A DNA stretch of 17,015 bases from Ophiosphaerella korrae. Taxonomy: Eukaryota > Ascomycota > Dothideomycetes > Pleosporales > Phaeosphaeriaceae. The position numbers and the translations under genes are program-made. Positions 1 through 10,725 of the stretch are shown here, piece by piece. Position 1 is the stretch's first letter, and every line of letters begins with the position of its first letter. The stretch lies in the NCBI GenBank assembly GCA_028456385.1, contig JALNQF010000678.1:1-17015 (forward strand), read 5' to 3'. The notes below the pieces were generated by a model. The model was not told the DNA's origin and searched no databases. It saw only the letters and a list, made by a program, of their open reading frames with translations.

Positions 1-102
1 ATAATATTAGTAAGTTTATAATATTAGTAAGTTTATAATATTAGTAAGTTTATAATATTAGTAAGTTTATAATATTAATAAGTTTTAAACTTACTAATAT
101 TA
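1..102. repeat. 17-bp tandem array with an inverted copy
   Basis: The unit ATAATATTAGTAAGTTT occurs at 1-17, 18-34, 35-51 and 52-68, with a one-base variant at 69-85. It is followed immediately by a reverse-complement copy at 87-102. The array may continue to the left of the window. Tandem plus inverted copies could form a hairpin. Confidence 0.9.
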
Positions 103-129
103 GTATAAAAATAAAAGATATAAGAGATA

Positions 130-740
130 ACTTTTTTATAATTTTTTAGCTAAATAGTAATAGCTTAACTAATTATATTTAAACTTATAATAACTTTAGA
201 TATAAAAGCTACTTTTATTATAAACCTAGTCTTATTAAAGTTATATATATTTTTATTAAGTATTTTATATACTTAGTATATTTTTTATATAAGCTTAAAC
301 TATATATTAATTTAGACTAAGTTTTTATACTAAGTATACTAAGAGTAAATTTTTTTATTTTACTTTATCTAAAGTTTAGACTACTTTTTAATTTAATAAT
401 TTACTTAGTTCTTATTTATTAAAAGAAGAGAAAAATTATAGCTATAAGTAGTAAGTAATATATTTACTATACATTATATATTAATAATATAAGGTAGAAA
501 TCTATATTAATTAAAGCTTAGTATCTATTAAATAAGAGACTACTCTTCTAAAAGTAAAAGCTTATATTAATATTATTAAGCTATACTTTTTAAGAAAATT
601 CTTTTTATCTAGTCTTATAAAGTTAAGTAAAAAACTTAGAATAACTTTAAAGTTTTATATATACTCTTAATTATTTTTCTCTTAATTAAATAAGAAGTAA
701 GATTAATTCTACTTTCTTTTTAAAGTAATTTATAGTATTA
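130..740 (+). repeat. Direct repeat, copy 1 (heavily RIP-mutated)
   Basis: This stretch aligns with 1930-2535 at a constant offset of about 1798 bp. Anchors include TAGCTTAACTAATTATAT (163 and 1962), the CTAGTCTTATTAAAGTTATA stretch (about 226 and 2025) and TTTTACTTTATCTAAAG (about 358 and 2156). Differences are mainly C-to-T and G-to-A in this copy. Ends are approximate, judged by eye. Confidence 0.75.
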
Positions 741-1929
741 TATATAGCTTATTATTAATTAAACATATACTAGAGTATAGATTTTAGTAAAGTAAGTAGA
801 ATAGTAAAGTAAGTAAGAAAGTAGTAGAATATATTAATATATTTTATTACTCTTTAGCTTACTTTACTAAAACTAGTAAAGCTCTAAGATTATTTATACT
901 ATAATAGTATACTTAAATTAGCTAAATATTTATAGAGAGATAGATTATATAAATTTATACTAATTTTTTCTATATCTTTATATATAGTACTTACTATATA
1001 TTAGTAGTATATATTAGTATATAGTTATTATATCTATCTAAGTCTTTCTTTTAACTTCTTTAGTTAATTTCTATCTATCTTAAACCTATAATACGCTTCC
1101 TATAGCTATATACTATCTTAGCTTATTTCTTTTCTATCTCTAATAATTATTTATAGCTTTAAGTTTAATATTTTCTTCTATAAAAATAGCTACTAAGTAT
1201 ATTACTATTTAATAGCTCTTAATAAGTTAAGATAGAGCTTAACTAAAAGAGTTTTAAGATTAATATTAAAAGAAAGTTCTAAGTAGTTAAGCTTACTTCT
1301 TAAGCTAAGTAACTATATAAAGTGTTTCTACTACCTATAAGCTTATATTACTAGCTAGAATAAAAGATAGTATTCTAATAAGAGTTAGGTTAAATAGGAC
1401 CTAGGTAGGCTTAAATAAAATAAGTCCTATTACTTAGAATTTACTTTTAATTATAGCTTTAAAGAAGACTTATAAGTATATATAAGTATATACCTAAAGG
1501 AACTTTTTTTTATTAATATAGAAGACTTCTTAGTATACTAGCTATCTAATCTTATAACTATATATAGACTTAAAGAGAGAGAAGTAGCTAATATTAAGTA
1601 GCTAAAAGAAGTAAGAAAAACAAGCTAGTATATAGAGGTTAATAATCTTATTATTTTTATAATACTAGTTAAACTTAAGAATAGTATAGTTACTATACCT
1701 ATCTAAGATTAGTAGCCTATATATACCTATTAACTACTACGTATACTTATTAAAGTACTTTAGCTACTTAAACTCTAGCTTATTAGTTATCTAGCTATTA
1801 TTAGAGACTATAATTATCTAGTTAGGTAGAAAGTCTTAATACTAGCTAGCTTAGTAGACCTTACTAGCTAAAATTATAAATAGTAGTAACGTTAAGCTAA
1901 ATATACTAACGTACTTAATTACTATAACC

Positions 1930-2535
1930 TAGTTATAATTACTAGGCTATACGTTAGTAGCTTAACTAATTATATCTAAACTAGTAACTACTTTTAATAT
2001 ACTAGCTACTTCTATTATAAAGCTAGTCTTATTAAAGTTATATATATCTTTATTAAGTATTCTATATACTTTATACATCTCTTATATAAGCTTAAACTAT
2101 ACTCTAATCTTAACTAGGTCTTTATATTTAGTACGCTATAAGTAGAGCTTCTTATTTTACTTTATCTAAAGCTTAGACTAGCTCTTAATCTAGCATAATA
2201 TCTAGTACTTACCTATAAGCTTTAGAGGAGGATTTTAGCTATATATAGCAAGAAGAATATTTACTATTTATTGTACGTTAATAATCTAGGGAGGAAATCC
2301 TTAACAATTAAGGTCTAAGATCTATTAAACAAGTGCCTATTCTTTACTTAGCTAGAGCTTTTGTTTTCTTACGTTAAATTCTTGGATTATTAGCACACGT
2401 TCAACGCGTTGCCTAAGTATTGTTCTTAGCACGTTATATAAGAATGTAGTTCTGCAAGTACTTTTTTTATTCTTATTTTAGATAGATTTAGTTACAAGAA
2501 GTATTCTTCTATCTTTTTAAGATGATTAAACGCGT
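1930..2535 (+). repeat. Direct repeat, copy 2 (less mutated)
   Basis: Partner of 130-740, same orientation. It keeps more C and G, increasingly so toward its gene-proximal end (for example AACGCGTT near 2403 and GGGAGGAAATCC near 2288, where copy 1 has AT-rich versions). The pair could be two LTRs around a 1.2-kb internal region, or two copies of a longer element, the second truncated at the island edge. I see no terminal TG...CA, primer-binding site or polypurine tract that would decide this. Confidence 0.7.
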
Positions 2536-3484
2536 TAGGTGGGTAGCATGGCTGATGAAGCTGAAGAGAGATGGGCAGTTTTGGTGGGGTGGGCCGAGGA
2601 GTGATAAAACACGTTAGTAGACTTGGTATTAGTCAGATCGCTCGATTTGGCACTGTCAAGACTCGAAGTAGTGGGTCAGTCACGCGGGCCGCTGTACGTC
2701 AGCCTAGTCATTTCAGAATTCGCCAGGGTGGTGGGACTAACTGACATTGAATTGATGTTGGCTGTTGGGAAGCTGTGTTTTGCAGTCGTGATGACCACCT
2801 TTGGTGTTGACCATGGGCGGTCTCAAAAGTACTTATACTAGCCCTAGATGTACACACACACTAACCATACATGCGATGGGCTACCCAGCACGACATTGAC
2901 GCGTCGCATTTATTAAAATTGCTACGACACTACAATGTCGTTGCCATGAAATTTTCCTCAAGTACTGCATTCCTATACCCTGAGACTCAGACCTTCGCCG
3001 CTTTGTAAGATACGACAAGCGCCTTCCACCTCTGCCATCACTACTGAACGCGCCCCCTATTAGCCAGCCATGCTGCGAGAGAGACGCAAACTGTTGAGTC
3101 TGTGATAGTACAGGCGGACACAAGCGATGGCAGTAGGAAGCTTGCTGAGACGCCGATACCTCTCGAGCATCAGACTTTGGGGATCACTACCTATCAAATA
3201 TCAATCGACAAGCATCATGACAGTCGTCAGAATCGTCCATTGTAGAGGGTGAGTATCTCATCGTTGGTGGCTGCTTCATCCTCTCTTGTGCACCAAGGAC
3301 TCCGCAAGATCCAGTAGGTGACACAGCATATGCTCAATGACCAACTTTATAGATCTATGTGTGCTCTTATTCCTCATTAATCTCTTTCAGTCTCGAATAC
3401 AAAAGGTACCAATGCCATCCAATAACCACCAACGCAACATGAGCGACGAAATCAAACAAAGCCTCCCCTACTCTAATCTCCCAC
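2536..3484. other. Intergenic stretch with no recognised gene
   Basis: Normal base composition begins here. Short open frames exist (about 72 codons on plus, 80 on minus), but none resembles a known protein or shows a good exon structure. The part next to 3485 should hold the PKS 3' untranslated region and polyadenylation site; I see no clear AATAAA on the minus strand close to the stop. Confidence 0.5.
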
Positions 3485-6400
3485 TTAGCCGTAGAAGTCG
3501 TCCAGCCATTTCTTGAGATCGCCAATTGTAGGATAATCCAGGAACAGACTGCCGCCTACTTGGACGCCCAACTCGGTCCTGAACTTCTCAGAAATGACGA
3601 GCGAAAGCAAGCTGTCGACACCCAAATCTGCGAAGCTGCTTTCGTCTTCAAGATCAGACACTTCCATGCCGCCCTCAGCAGCTATGAGCTCAAGAGCTTT
3701 AGTAGTTGTCGTCTCAGCTGCCGGAGCAGCAGGTTCGATGTTGGTCGATGGAGCACTCGAGGGAAGGACAACAGGAACAGGAGCTGGTGCTGGAGCTGGA
3801 GCAGGAGAGGGGGCGCTCTTTGCAACCTCTCCTCCCACTGCAGAGTCTCCTGGAGCTGTCGTCGTCGACTTGGCTGATATCGGAGCTTGCGTCTGTACAG
3901 CTGGGGCCTTCTTGGTAGTGCCCCCGGCGGTCAAGGCCTTGTCTGGTGGCGAGAAAAACCGGTCAAGCAGAATCCTTGGGTAGCTATGGAACTTGATTCC
4001 ACCCACTTTGCCGATGATTTCGTCGTCTTGCAGGATGTATACATCGCCTAGGTAGCTGTTTGCCTCACCCTTGTCTGGGATCATCTTCACATAGCTGCAG
4101 TACTTGGCGCCTAGTAACAAGGGTGCCGCGAATTGCATGGAATTCCAGCCAGGCGTGACCGAGTAGTTGTTAGCTGCATCCATGGCGTCGGAGCAGTTCA
4201 TGATGAAGCCAGCAAGATGTGCGACGCTGTCGATGAAGTAAGGTGGAACGGTCCAAGCGCCACTCTCCTTCGTGGTAAGCTGTATGTTGGCAAACCCTTC
4301 CAGTTCGTGCATAACCACCGACTGCATGCCTCTGTACTTGTCATCGTAGTTGACCAGGTTGCTGGCGAAGAGAGTATATGCCATGTTCCGGGAGAATCGA
4401 TTGGCCTTGCCTATCAAGCGACGAGTCAGTACAACTTTCCTATGACAAGGAGTTTTCCTTTCTTCCAACATACCTTCAGCAGCAAGATGCTCGAGCGCTT
4501 CAATTCGACCACGAACGAGATGAGTAATCGGTGCCCATGAGGCCATCCAGGAAGAGGCATCACCAAGCATGATATTCGCAGTAGCAAACGTCTCACGTTC
4601 GCCAGCGTTGCTCACAGTCTGCCACGTCAAATCCATCACATCCGTGTTGATATTCGCGGTGGCAACAGCGACTTCAATCAACTGCGGCGTCTTGGCCTTT
4701 GAGCTTTGAGCGACTAAACCTTTGGTAACCACGAGGTTGGCAATGTTCATGTTGGTGCTTTGCACCGTGCGCTTCAGCTGGCGGCACAAGTAACGTCCGA
4801 GTGTATAGGCAATATCGGCATGGATTGACTGATGGGTTGGTTAGCATCGCATAGCCACAACCACACGACTGCAGACACTTGACTTACCGATGTGACAACA
4901 CCGCAGTTGTTCATTCTGTGTCCATTGGCAGCAGCCAGGAAGTCAGCTTGCATAAGGTCGGCCTGCATTACTGCTCGACCAGCCGATCCATCGACGGTAA
5001 GTTCGATGATCTGTTGTACTGTCGAGGTCTGGTCCTCGCTCTTCATCGGTATCTTGGGCACCGCCACGGATGCTTTAACCTCCTTCTCGCCATCATAGAA
5101 GTTGTTACCCTTAGTCAGACACCAATCGCCGTTGTACTGCAGCCAGTAATTCTTGTCGCTGAAGGCGTATGTTGGCAGGTCCAACAATTGAAGTCCGCCA
5201 GGACGCTCAAAGGGGCGATGAAACTCGTTCCAGCCGAGAGGAACACCCAACAAATGCAATGCGGTCATGGTTCCTGCCATCGTCTTCCAGTTGCTTTCGC
5301 CGCGGCGCAGCGATGCTAGTGCAAGCTTGGTCGCGGGTATTGTAGCTTTGACGAAACCAGCGCAAACAGGGTGTGGACCAATCTCGATCCAGATTGTCTC
5401 TTCACTAATGGCCGAAGTATCCTATTCCTCATTAGCACACAAACTGGTATTGCAGAGTGTGGCAATTGTACGTACCAGAGCATTCTCCAGGGCAGGCATA
5501 AAGCCCACACTTTCTCGAGTGGCACGACGGACGTAGTTGGCGTTGAGCGTCTTGCCATCAAAGATGACTTTCTTGAGTAGGGGCGAGATGAAGGGAAGCT
5601 TGGGTTCCGAGAAGATTACGCCCTTTGAGATGGCTTCGAACTCATCCAAGATAGGATCGGTTTGCTCAGAGTGGAAGGCGAAGGCCACATCCAACATGAT
5701 ACAAGATATACCCTCGACTTCAAGTGTAGCCTTTGTGGACTCCATCAAATCCTTCGTCCCACTGAGAACAGTACTGGATGGGCCATTAATGCATGCAATG
5801 GTTTGCTTCCCGTCCGTATGTTGCTCAATCTGTTCAAGAGAGGCTCGAACGGCGAGCATAGCATGACTACCGATCTGGCATTTCTCCTGCAAAAGCTCTG
5901 CTCGGCGTCCTACCATGAAAATCGCATCACTGGCGGTGATGACTCCGGCTACATGCATGGCAGCATATTCGCCAAGGCTATGGCCGATGACGATATCAGG
6001 TTTGACCCCGAGGGAAGCCCAGTACTTCGCCGTTGCGATTTCGGTACATACCAAGGCAAGTTGGGTAATTACTGGGGGATGTACGTAATCCTGATGGTGC
6101 GATCCATCTACAGCGGGAAGGAAAGATGGAAAGCCTTGGCGTTGGGAGAGAGAATCAAGCTGTTGGAGAGATTCCCGGAACGTGGGCACATCGCGATACC
6201 TGCAGAAAACATGACCATCAGCGTCTAGTCGTATGTTTCACAGCTCCAAGAGCTGGACTACTTACAGCTCTAGATTCATCGACTGATGAGAAGCCCCTTG
6301 GCCGGTGAACGTGAAAGCCACTTGAGGGGGATGCGTCTTTCCTACAGGCTTGGTCTGGTCGACTTGTGCCAGCGAAGATGTCAGTTGCTTCTTTGCATGT

Positions 6401-9400
6401 TGCACATCAGACGTTGTGAAAGCCACGCGAAAGCTGTGATGATAACGTCGCGCAGTTGTTGTGTACGATAAGTCAGCAACATCGACATCGGGGTGAGTGT
6501 TCAGATAGCTGATCAAGCTTTCAATGTTGCCGGATAACGAGGCCTGCCAGTATTAGCAAAGCAGCTACAAGGTCACGAGTTCATGTTACACACCTTCGTT
6601 TTGGCAGAGACCACAACGGTATGGGTCTGACGTGGGTCCGCCTGCTCCTTTTCGCGAAATGGCGCATCTTCAAGCAGCAAGGTTGTATTTCCACCAGCGG
6701 CACCGAAGTTGTTGACGACAGCGATACGATTCTTCCCGTTCGGCTGAGCCTTTGGCCAAGCCTTCATCTCGAACGGGATGTGAACGTTGCGTTTATCGAG
6801 ATCAGTCGGGAACTTGGGATTGATCTCAGTCTTGATTCCAATGTGGCGCGGTACAGCGTTCTTTTCGAGCATGAGTAGCACTTTGATGAGGGCAGTGATG
6901 CCTGCGGCTGATTCACCGTGTCCCATGTTCGCCTTGACGGCGCCAATATGCAGAGGCTGGTCCTTCGTGCGGCGTCTAAGTGCAGGAGCATAAACATCTA
7001 AGATGCCCTGCACTCTTGTTAGTACAAAATCTCCTGGCAAAAATCCTCAGATACGTACTGATACTTCCTCAAAGTCTCCTGCTTGGGTACCAGTACCGTG
7101 AAGCTCTACATAAGAGACGTCGAGGGGATTCACGCCAGCTTGGCGGAGCACTTGGCGAGACAAGTACGCTTGGTTACCGGCATGAGGATGCGTGATTGAG
7201 ACAGCATCGGCAGAGTGATTAGTGCCTGCTGCTAGTACAACAGCAAGGATGTTGTCATTGTCAGCCTCTGCCACACGTCAGCTACTGGTCTCCGTTTCAC
7301 CCCATCATGAAGGATAAGTTGAAGTCGAGCATGCAGATGTGCATGCAAGATCTCGTATAAAACTCACCTGCGTCCTCAAGCCGTTTGATCACAATTGAGC
7401 CAACACCGTCGGCGCGGCAGTACCCGTCTGCAGAAGCATCCCAGGTCTTGCAAGCATTATGGCCCTTTGTAAGAAAATGCCCGTTACACAAGCCCGCGAA
7501 ACCGTCTGGATTAGTGAGCACGTTCACACCGCCAGCAATGGCAGTGTCGACTTCGCCTTTCCAAAGGGCTTGGCAGGCGACCTGCAGTAGTTTTCAGTAA
7601 ACCATCCACGGAGAAAGGCAAGTCCAATACATACCTCGACTGCTGCGAGGCCCGAAGAACAAGCAGTGTCAATGCTGTAGCTTGGACCTCCGAACTTGAA
7701 AAAGTAGTTGATACGACCAGGGCCGAATGCTCTACAACCGCCAGGAATGTAGTAAGTGTTTACCTGATGTTGTTAGCATGGAGTAGATACCTGGGCAATG
7801 CTGTCTCTAATCTGCAACCGACAACATCACTGCTTGAGCCAGTCTTACCTCTTGACCTTGGTTGACCTCGCGATAGTCATCAGCAGCTTGACCATAGAAT
7901 GTTCCGATACGCTGGAGCTGAGTAGAAGCCGTACGATTTCCTGATTGTGAGATTAGCTACGTCCAGGGCAATAAAGAGGAGTACTTCTGTCTCATGGACG
8001 TACCAACGTATCCGGAACGTTCCAAAGCTTCGTATGCAGTGACGAGGGATAGGCGCATTTGTGGATCGACGACCTGTGCTTCTCGTGGTGACATGTTGAA
8101 GAAAGGAGCGTCAAACACTATACAATATCAGTTCATCCGCTAAAGTTGGTTCATTGTGGATAGGATACATGCTTCCAGGCTCGTCAATAAAGCAACCGTA
8201 CTGCGTCATGGTCTTGTTCAAGGCCTTGCCTGGATAACTCAAAGTCAGCAAGTCTGTTTCTCCAGCGACGTCGATTCTATTGCGCACGCTGATGGAGCGC
8301 TTGCAGCTCCATTCTTTACTGATCCCCACAAAAAGCACGGATGAACTTCATTATACCACAAGTTGCGACTTACCGGTAGGGTCGTAATGCGTGTCAATAT
8401 CGAAGCGATCCGCGGGAATCCTACGGGAAACATCGAGTCCCGCTTCAAGTACCTCCCAGAACTTCTCCGTATTGGTCGCACCTCCCGGAAGTCTGCAAGA
8501 CATACCGACGATAGCAAGCTTCGACTGGGCGGTACCGCGTGGCGTTGAGTAACTTGGTGTGATTTGGACAATCCAAGAGATAAAATTGTCTATCGAGACA
8601 TCGATTCCAGAGGCATTTTCTCTCAATGCCGTTTGCAGATCGTTCATGGGAAGCGAGTTTCCAAAACCAAAAAGCTGCACATCGGCTTCGCCGAGGACCG
8701 CAAATTCCATCTGGTCAGCGACTCCACGGACAACTTTGTCCCAGCAGATAGCTTTGGTGAGCAGCTCCGATATGACACATGCGTACAGCTCTTCTGGGGT
8801 GCTGGCGCTGAACGGCTTTCCTGTACTGGTTGAGTATATTGGTGCGATTGGACGATATGAGGCGCGAGAAGAGTTCAACAAGCTTTCACCTTGAATAATC
8901 TTCTGCGTGTCCTCTGGTCCATAGACGTGTGATGCGTGGCACAGGCCACCATATACTGGCAACTCAATGAACCTTGACTTTCGGAAGAAGTTTGTCGTGT
9001 TGAAGAGAGCCTTTAGCCTGGCAGGTGGTCCGCTCACTGTAACCGAAGTCCGGCTGAAAGCGCTCAGAAAGATTTTCGCAGTCTCCGGGACCAGATGGTT
9101 CGTAATATCGAGCTGGCTTTGAACAGCTTCTGGGTCGACGTCATGAATCACGTATGCCCAAGTATCTGGCTTCTCAGACAAGTCACGAGATTCCAAGTCT
9201 TCAGCAACAGAGGTGACGTGGACACCCATGCGGAATGCGAGACGAACGGCATTGGCACCAGCTAGTGGCAATTGTCCCAGCTCTGGCGATAGTGCCAAAG
9301 CAGTGGACGCGAGCAGACCTATGCCCAGCCCAGTTATAGAGGTGTCTCTTAAATCTAGATGAGCTCTATCAGCGTGCTCAGCATAGCCGATATAAGCTGC

Positions 9401-9721
9401 TAGCTGTACCAAGACGAGCAAGACTCCGTCGATAGCACCACACAGCAAGCCTTGACGAAGTTCCGTATTCTCTGCCCAGCTCAGAAGAGTTGTGAATGGA
9501 GGGATGATTTGCTTCAGCTCTGTTGGAAGTTGTTGAATCTCAGCCTTGACAACCGCGGTCGCCTCGTCCAAGAATTGTGCCAAAAGTGGGTGTTGCCTCG
9601 ATCGGCTATGATTGTGAATGCGACGTAACAGATCCTGGAGGTCTTCCTTCGGAAACTCGTTGCTGAAGTAAACGATTTTCATGCTGCGCATGTCCGCGCT
9701 GCAGTCAGTTGGGGTCGACAT
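3485..9721 (-). CDS. Non-reducing polyketide synthase, atrochrysone carboxylic acid synthase type (SAT-KS-AT-PT-ACP)
   Basis: Cytosolic iterative PKS expected to condense malonyl-CoA units and cyclise the chain to an aromatic octaketide. I join 13 exons: 9721-8374, 8229-8173, 8117-8004, 7940-7849, 7763-7635, 7581-7368, 7267-7059, 7007-6594, 6543-6266, 6199-5476, 5421-4888, 4828-4474, 4410-3485. They sum to 5394 nt, 1797 residues plus TAA, with no internal stop. Domains: SAT about 14-385 (GLLCG, Cys94; GLCH, His262); KS about 400-825 (DTACSSG, Cys572; HGTGT, His708; GHGES, His751); AT about 925-1240 (GHSLGEY, Ser1026; FHS, His1128); PT about 1330-1645 (His1361 in GHRMNNCG; Asp1550 in YFIDSVAH); Pro/Ala/Thr linker about 1645-1722; one ACP (LGVDS, Ser1756). 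The protein ends right after the ACP, with no TE, reductase or methyltransferase. That layout and the neighbouring lactamase-type thioesterase fit group V NR-PKSs (the ACAS family); the exact product is inferred. Start: ATG 9721; Met14 ([10 protein letters not shown]) is an alternative that matches where many homologues begin. Intron 2 needs a GC donor. Confidence 0.93.
4411..4473 (-). other. Stop-free 63-nt intron in the PT domain (PKS intron 12)
   Basis: The donor is GTATGT at 4473, the acceptor ATAG ending at 4411, and there is a TACTGAC branch-like site. Removing it joins HLAAEG to KANRFSRN, the contiguous form expected in this family. The intron is 21 codons with no stop, so a naive gene call reads through it and adds [15 protein letters not shown] residues that do not belong to the PT fold. 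Confidence 0.85.
8118..8172 (-). other. Probable GC-AG intron (PKS intron 2, 55 nt)
   Basis: The conserved KS segment CFIDEPG (exon 2) must join [14 protein letters not shown] (exon 3). Exon 3 can only begin after the TAG at 8120-8118, leaving TG before the Phe codon. The single GT nearby (8168-8167) leaves the wrong phase and would give an immediate stop. A GC donor at 8172-8171 (GGAA, then GCATGT) gives the right phase, restores the frame with Met at the junction, and leaves a 55-nt intron with an AACTGAT branch-like site. GC-AG introns are a known minority class in fungi. A T-to-C change or a sequencing error at the donor would look the same. Confidence 0.7.
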
Positions 9722-9873
9722 TGGTCCAACTGGTGTGATGAGGCCTGAGAGCGCGCAAACGCAACAATGATAATGTACTGGGAGAAAAGAAGGCTTTGAA
9801 TGATTGAGATGAGAGCAGCACTAGATGCGTGCAGTGGAGGGGAAATGGCTCGCAGCCGTTAGTTGGTAATTGG

Positions 9874-9893
9874 TACCTAAGTTCACTTAGGTA
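9874..9893. promoter_or_regulatory. Perfect palindrome, candidate regulator site
   Basis: TACCTAAG, a 4-base spacer TTCA, then CTTAGGTA: perfect 8-bp arms, 153 bp upstream of the PKS ATG. A CCAAT on the minus strand (about 9868-9872) lies just beside it. The right arm with its flank (CTTAGGTATATCGC) recurs almost unchanged at 10381. No regulator is assigned. Confidence 0.4.
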
Positions 9894-10285
9894 TATCGCA
9901 CCATGTCTGACATGACAAGGGACGGCGAGCTACCACGAGCATATTTCACTAGATAAGACTCTCGGCACTTGACTCCACACGTGGAGGCAAAGACGAGATT
10001 GAAGCCGTTCGATGCGTTAATGTCCCGAGCAAGGTCCCGTAATCCGAAACCCAGTCTTGGCCGGGACATTTGAAAGGATCTCTTTCTCGTGCTATCGCGG
10101 CTTACGAGAGAATGAGAGAATTTCCTCCCGACTTTGGTTTTTCAACTCTTTGATTTCTGCACTTCTACACTGGGGCAGTGACAGGGATGACTTAGCACCG
10201 GTCTTCGTATCCAGCCAGAATTCGGAAATTAGGCAACATTACAAGATGTTGAGAAGAGACCGGTGATGCATCAACCCCACGTCGA

Positions 10286-10300
10286 ATCCGACATTCGGAT
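10286..10300. promoter_or_regulatory. CCG-N5-CGG palindrome, candidate zinc-cluster site
   Basis: ATCCGA, CAT, TCGGAT: perfect 6-bp arms with a 3-bp spacer, containing CCG-N5-CGG. Paired CGG triplets are the usual targets of fungal Zn(II)2Cys6 activators, which often control polyketide clusters. It is about 565 bp upstream of the PKS start. Function is inferred from form only; no such regulator gene is in the window. Confidence 0.35.
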
Positions 10301-10379
10301 GACTAAGAATCTACTCGCTCGTCTCGATAGCTGGAGTTCATTCGTAGGGCTATGGTGCAGATCCGTTCCAGCCAATGAT

Positions 10380-10395
10380 ACTTAGGTATTTCGCC
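10380..10395 (+). promoter_or_regulatory. Second copy of the CTTAGGTAtNTCGC motif
   Basis: ACTTAGGTATTTCGCC matches ACTTAGGTATATCGCA at 9885-9900 with two differences. A CCAAT pentamer lies just upstream at about 10373. The repeated motif in one promoter region suggests a shared binding site. Confidence 0.3.
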
Positions 10396-10719
10396 ACTCC
10401 AGTTCAAACTCCCGAGCGTGGTGGGTCCAGGCTTCCTTTGGGTTACCGGTTTGTAGTAGAGTATAAATTCCGAAGCATCAAATTGCTACTTATGCTGCGT
10501 ACATGGATACCAGCAAGTTGATTACCTACGAATCAGTGATGACGGGGAGCGATAAGAAGCATGGTTCTCAAACAAGTGACAGGTCTAGGGTAGCTACCCC
10601 CGACCGAAAGACACTACTGCTCGGTATGCATATTCACATCGGAGATCCACCTCCTTTACGTGTCCCAGTCATCGGTGCTCAGTTAAGTGCAATGCACGTA
10701 TTCATTGCAAAGTACAGAT

Positions 10720-10725
10720 TTTATT
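10720..10725 (-). terminator. Possible polyadenylation signal of the thioesterase gene
   Basis: AATAAA on the minus strand, about 101 nt past the TGA stop at 10827. Position and sequence fit a polyadenylation signal, though fungal signals are loose and this is a single hexamer. Confidence 0.35.

Larger units (their letters stand above)
1..2535. repeat. RIP-degraded AT-rich repeat block, left flank
   Basis: Almost all bases are A or T; the remaining C and G sit mainly in CpT and ApG. CpA, TpG and CpG are nearly absent, while TpA is abundant. This is the signature expected when RIP turns CpA into TpA in duplicated DNA on both strands. Stops occur in every frame and no transposon protein can be read. 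Composition recovers gradually from about 2200 (CpG, CpA and TpG reappear) and is normal after about 2540. The element family cannot be named. Confidence 0.85.

Noticed and set aside
1930..2600. Attempt to read a transposase or reverse transcriptase by mentally undoing RIP in the less mutated repeat copy
   Set aside because: Neither strand gave a recognisable catalytic motif, so no element family is claimed.
2623..3123. Open frames of 72 (plus) and 80 (minus) codons left of the PKS
   Set aside because: They show no known motif, no good start context, and lengths expected by chance in normal-composition DNA.
3240..3340. Plus-strand stretch reading EYLIVGGCFI, recalling an FAD-binding start
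   Set aside because: It is short, lacks the second and third glycines in the right places, ends in a stop soon after, and has no further similarity.
3560..3983. Three overlapping plus-strand open frames of 70 to 129 codons opposite the PKS 3' end
   Set aside because: They are antisense shadows of the GC-rich Pro/Ala/Thr linker and ACP coding sequence.
4133..6228. Several plus-strand frames of 60 to 188 codons opposite the AT and PT regions
   Set aside because: They lie opposite conserved exons, have no recognisable domains and no consistent splice structure.
7801..7831. Possible 21-nt microexon inside PKS intron 4 (flanked by GCAG and GTATCT)
   Set aside because: It would insert seven residues between QGQE and VNTYYIPGG, which is contiguous in related PKSs; a single 85-nt intron explains the junction.
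8245..8571. Minus-strand frame of 108 codons across the end of PKS exon 1 and intron 1
   Set aside because: It is in the wrong frame relative to the SAT-KS coding sequence and matches no family.
9887..10266. Short frames of 60 to 69 codons in the PKS promoter region
   Set aside because: They overlap candidate regulatory repeats, resemble nothing known, and lack gene-like context.
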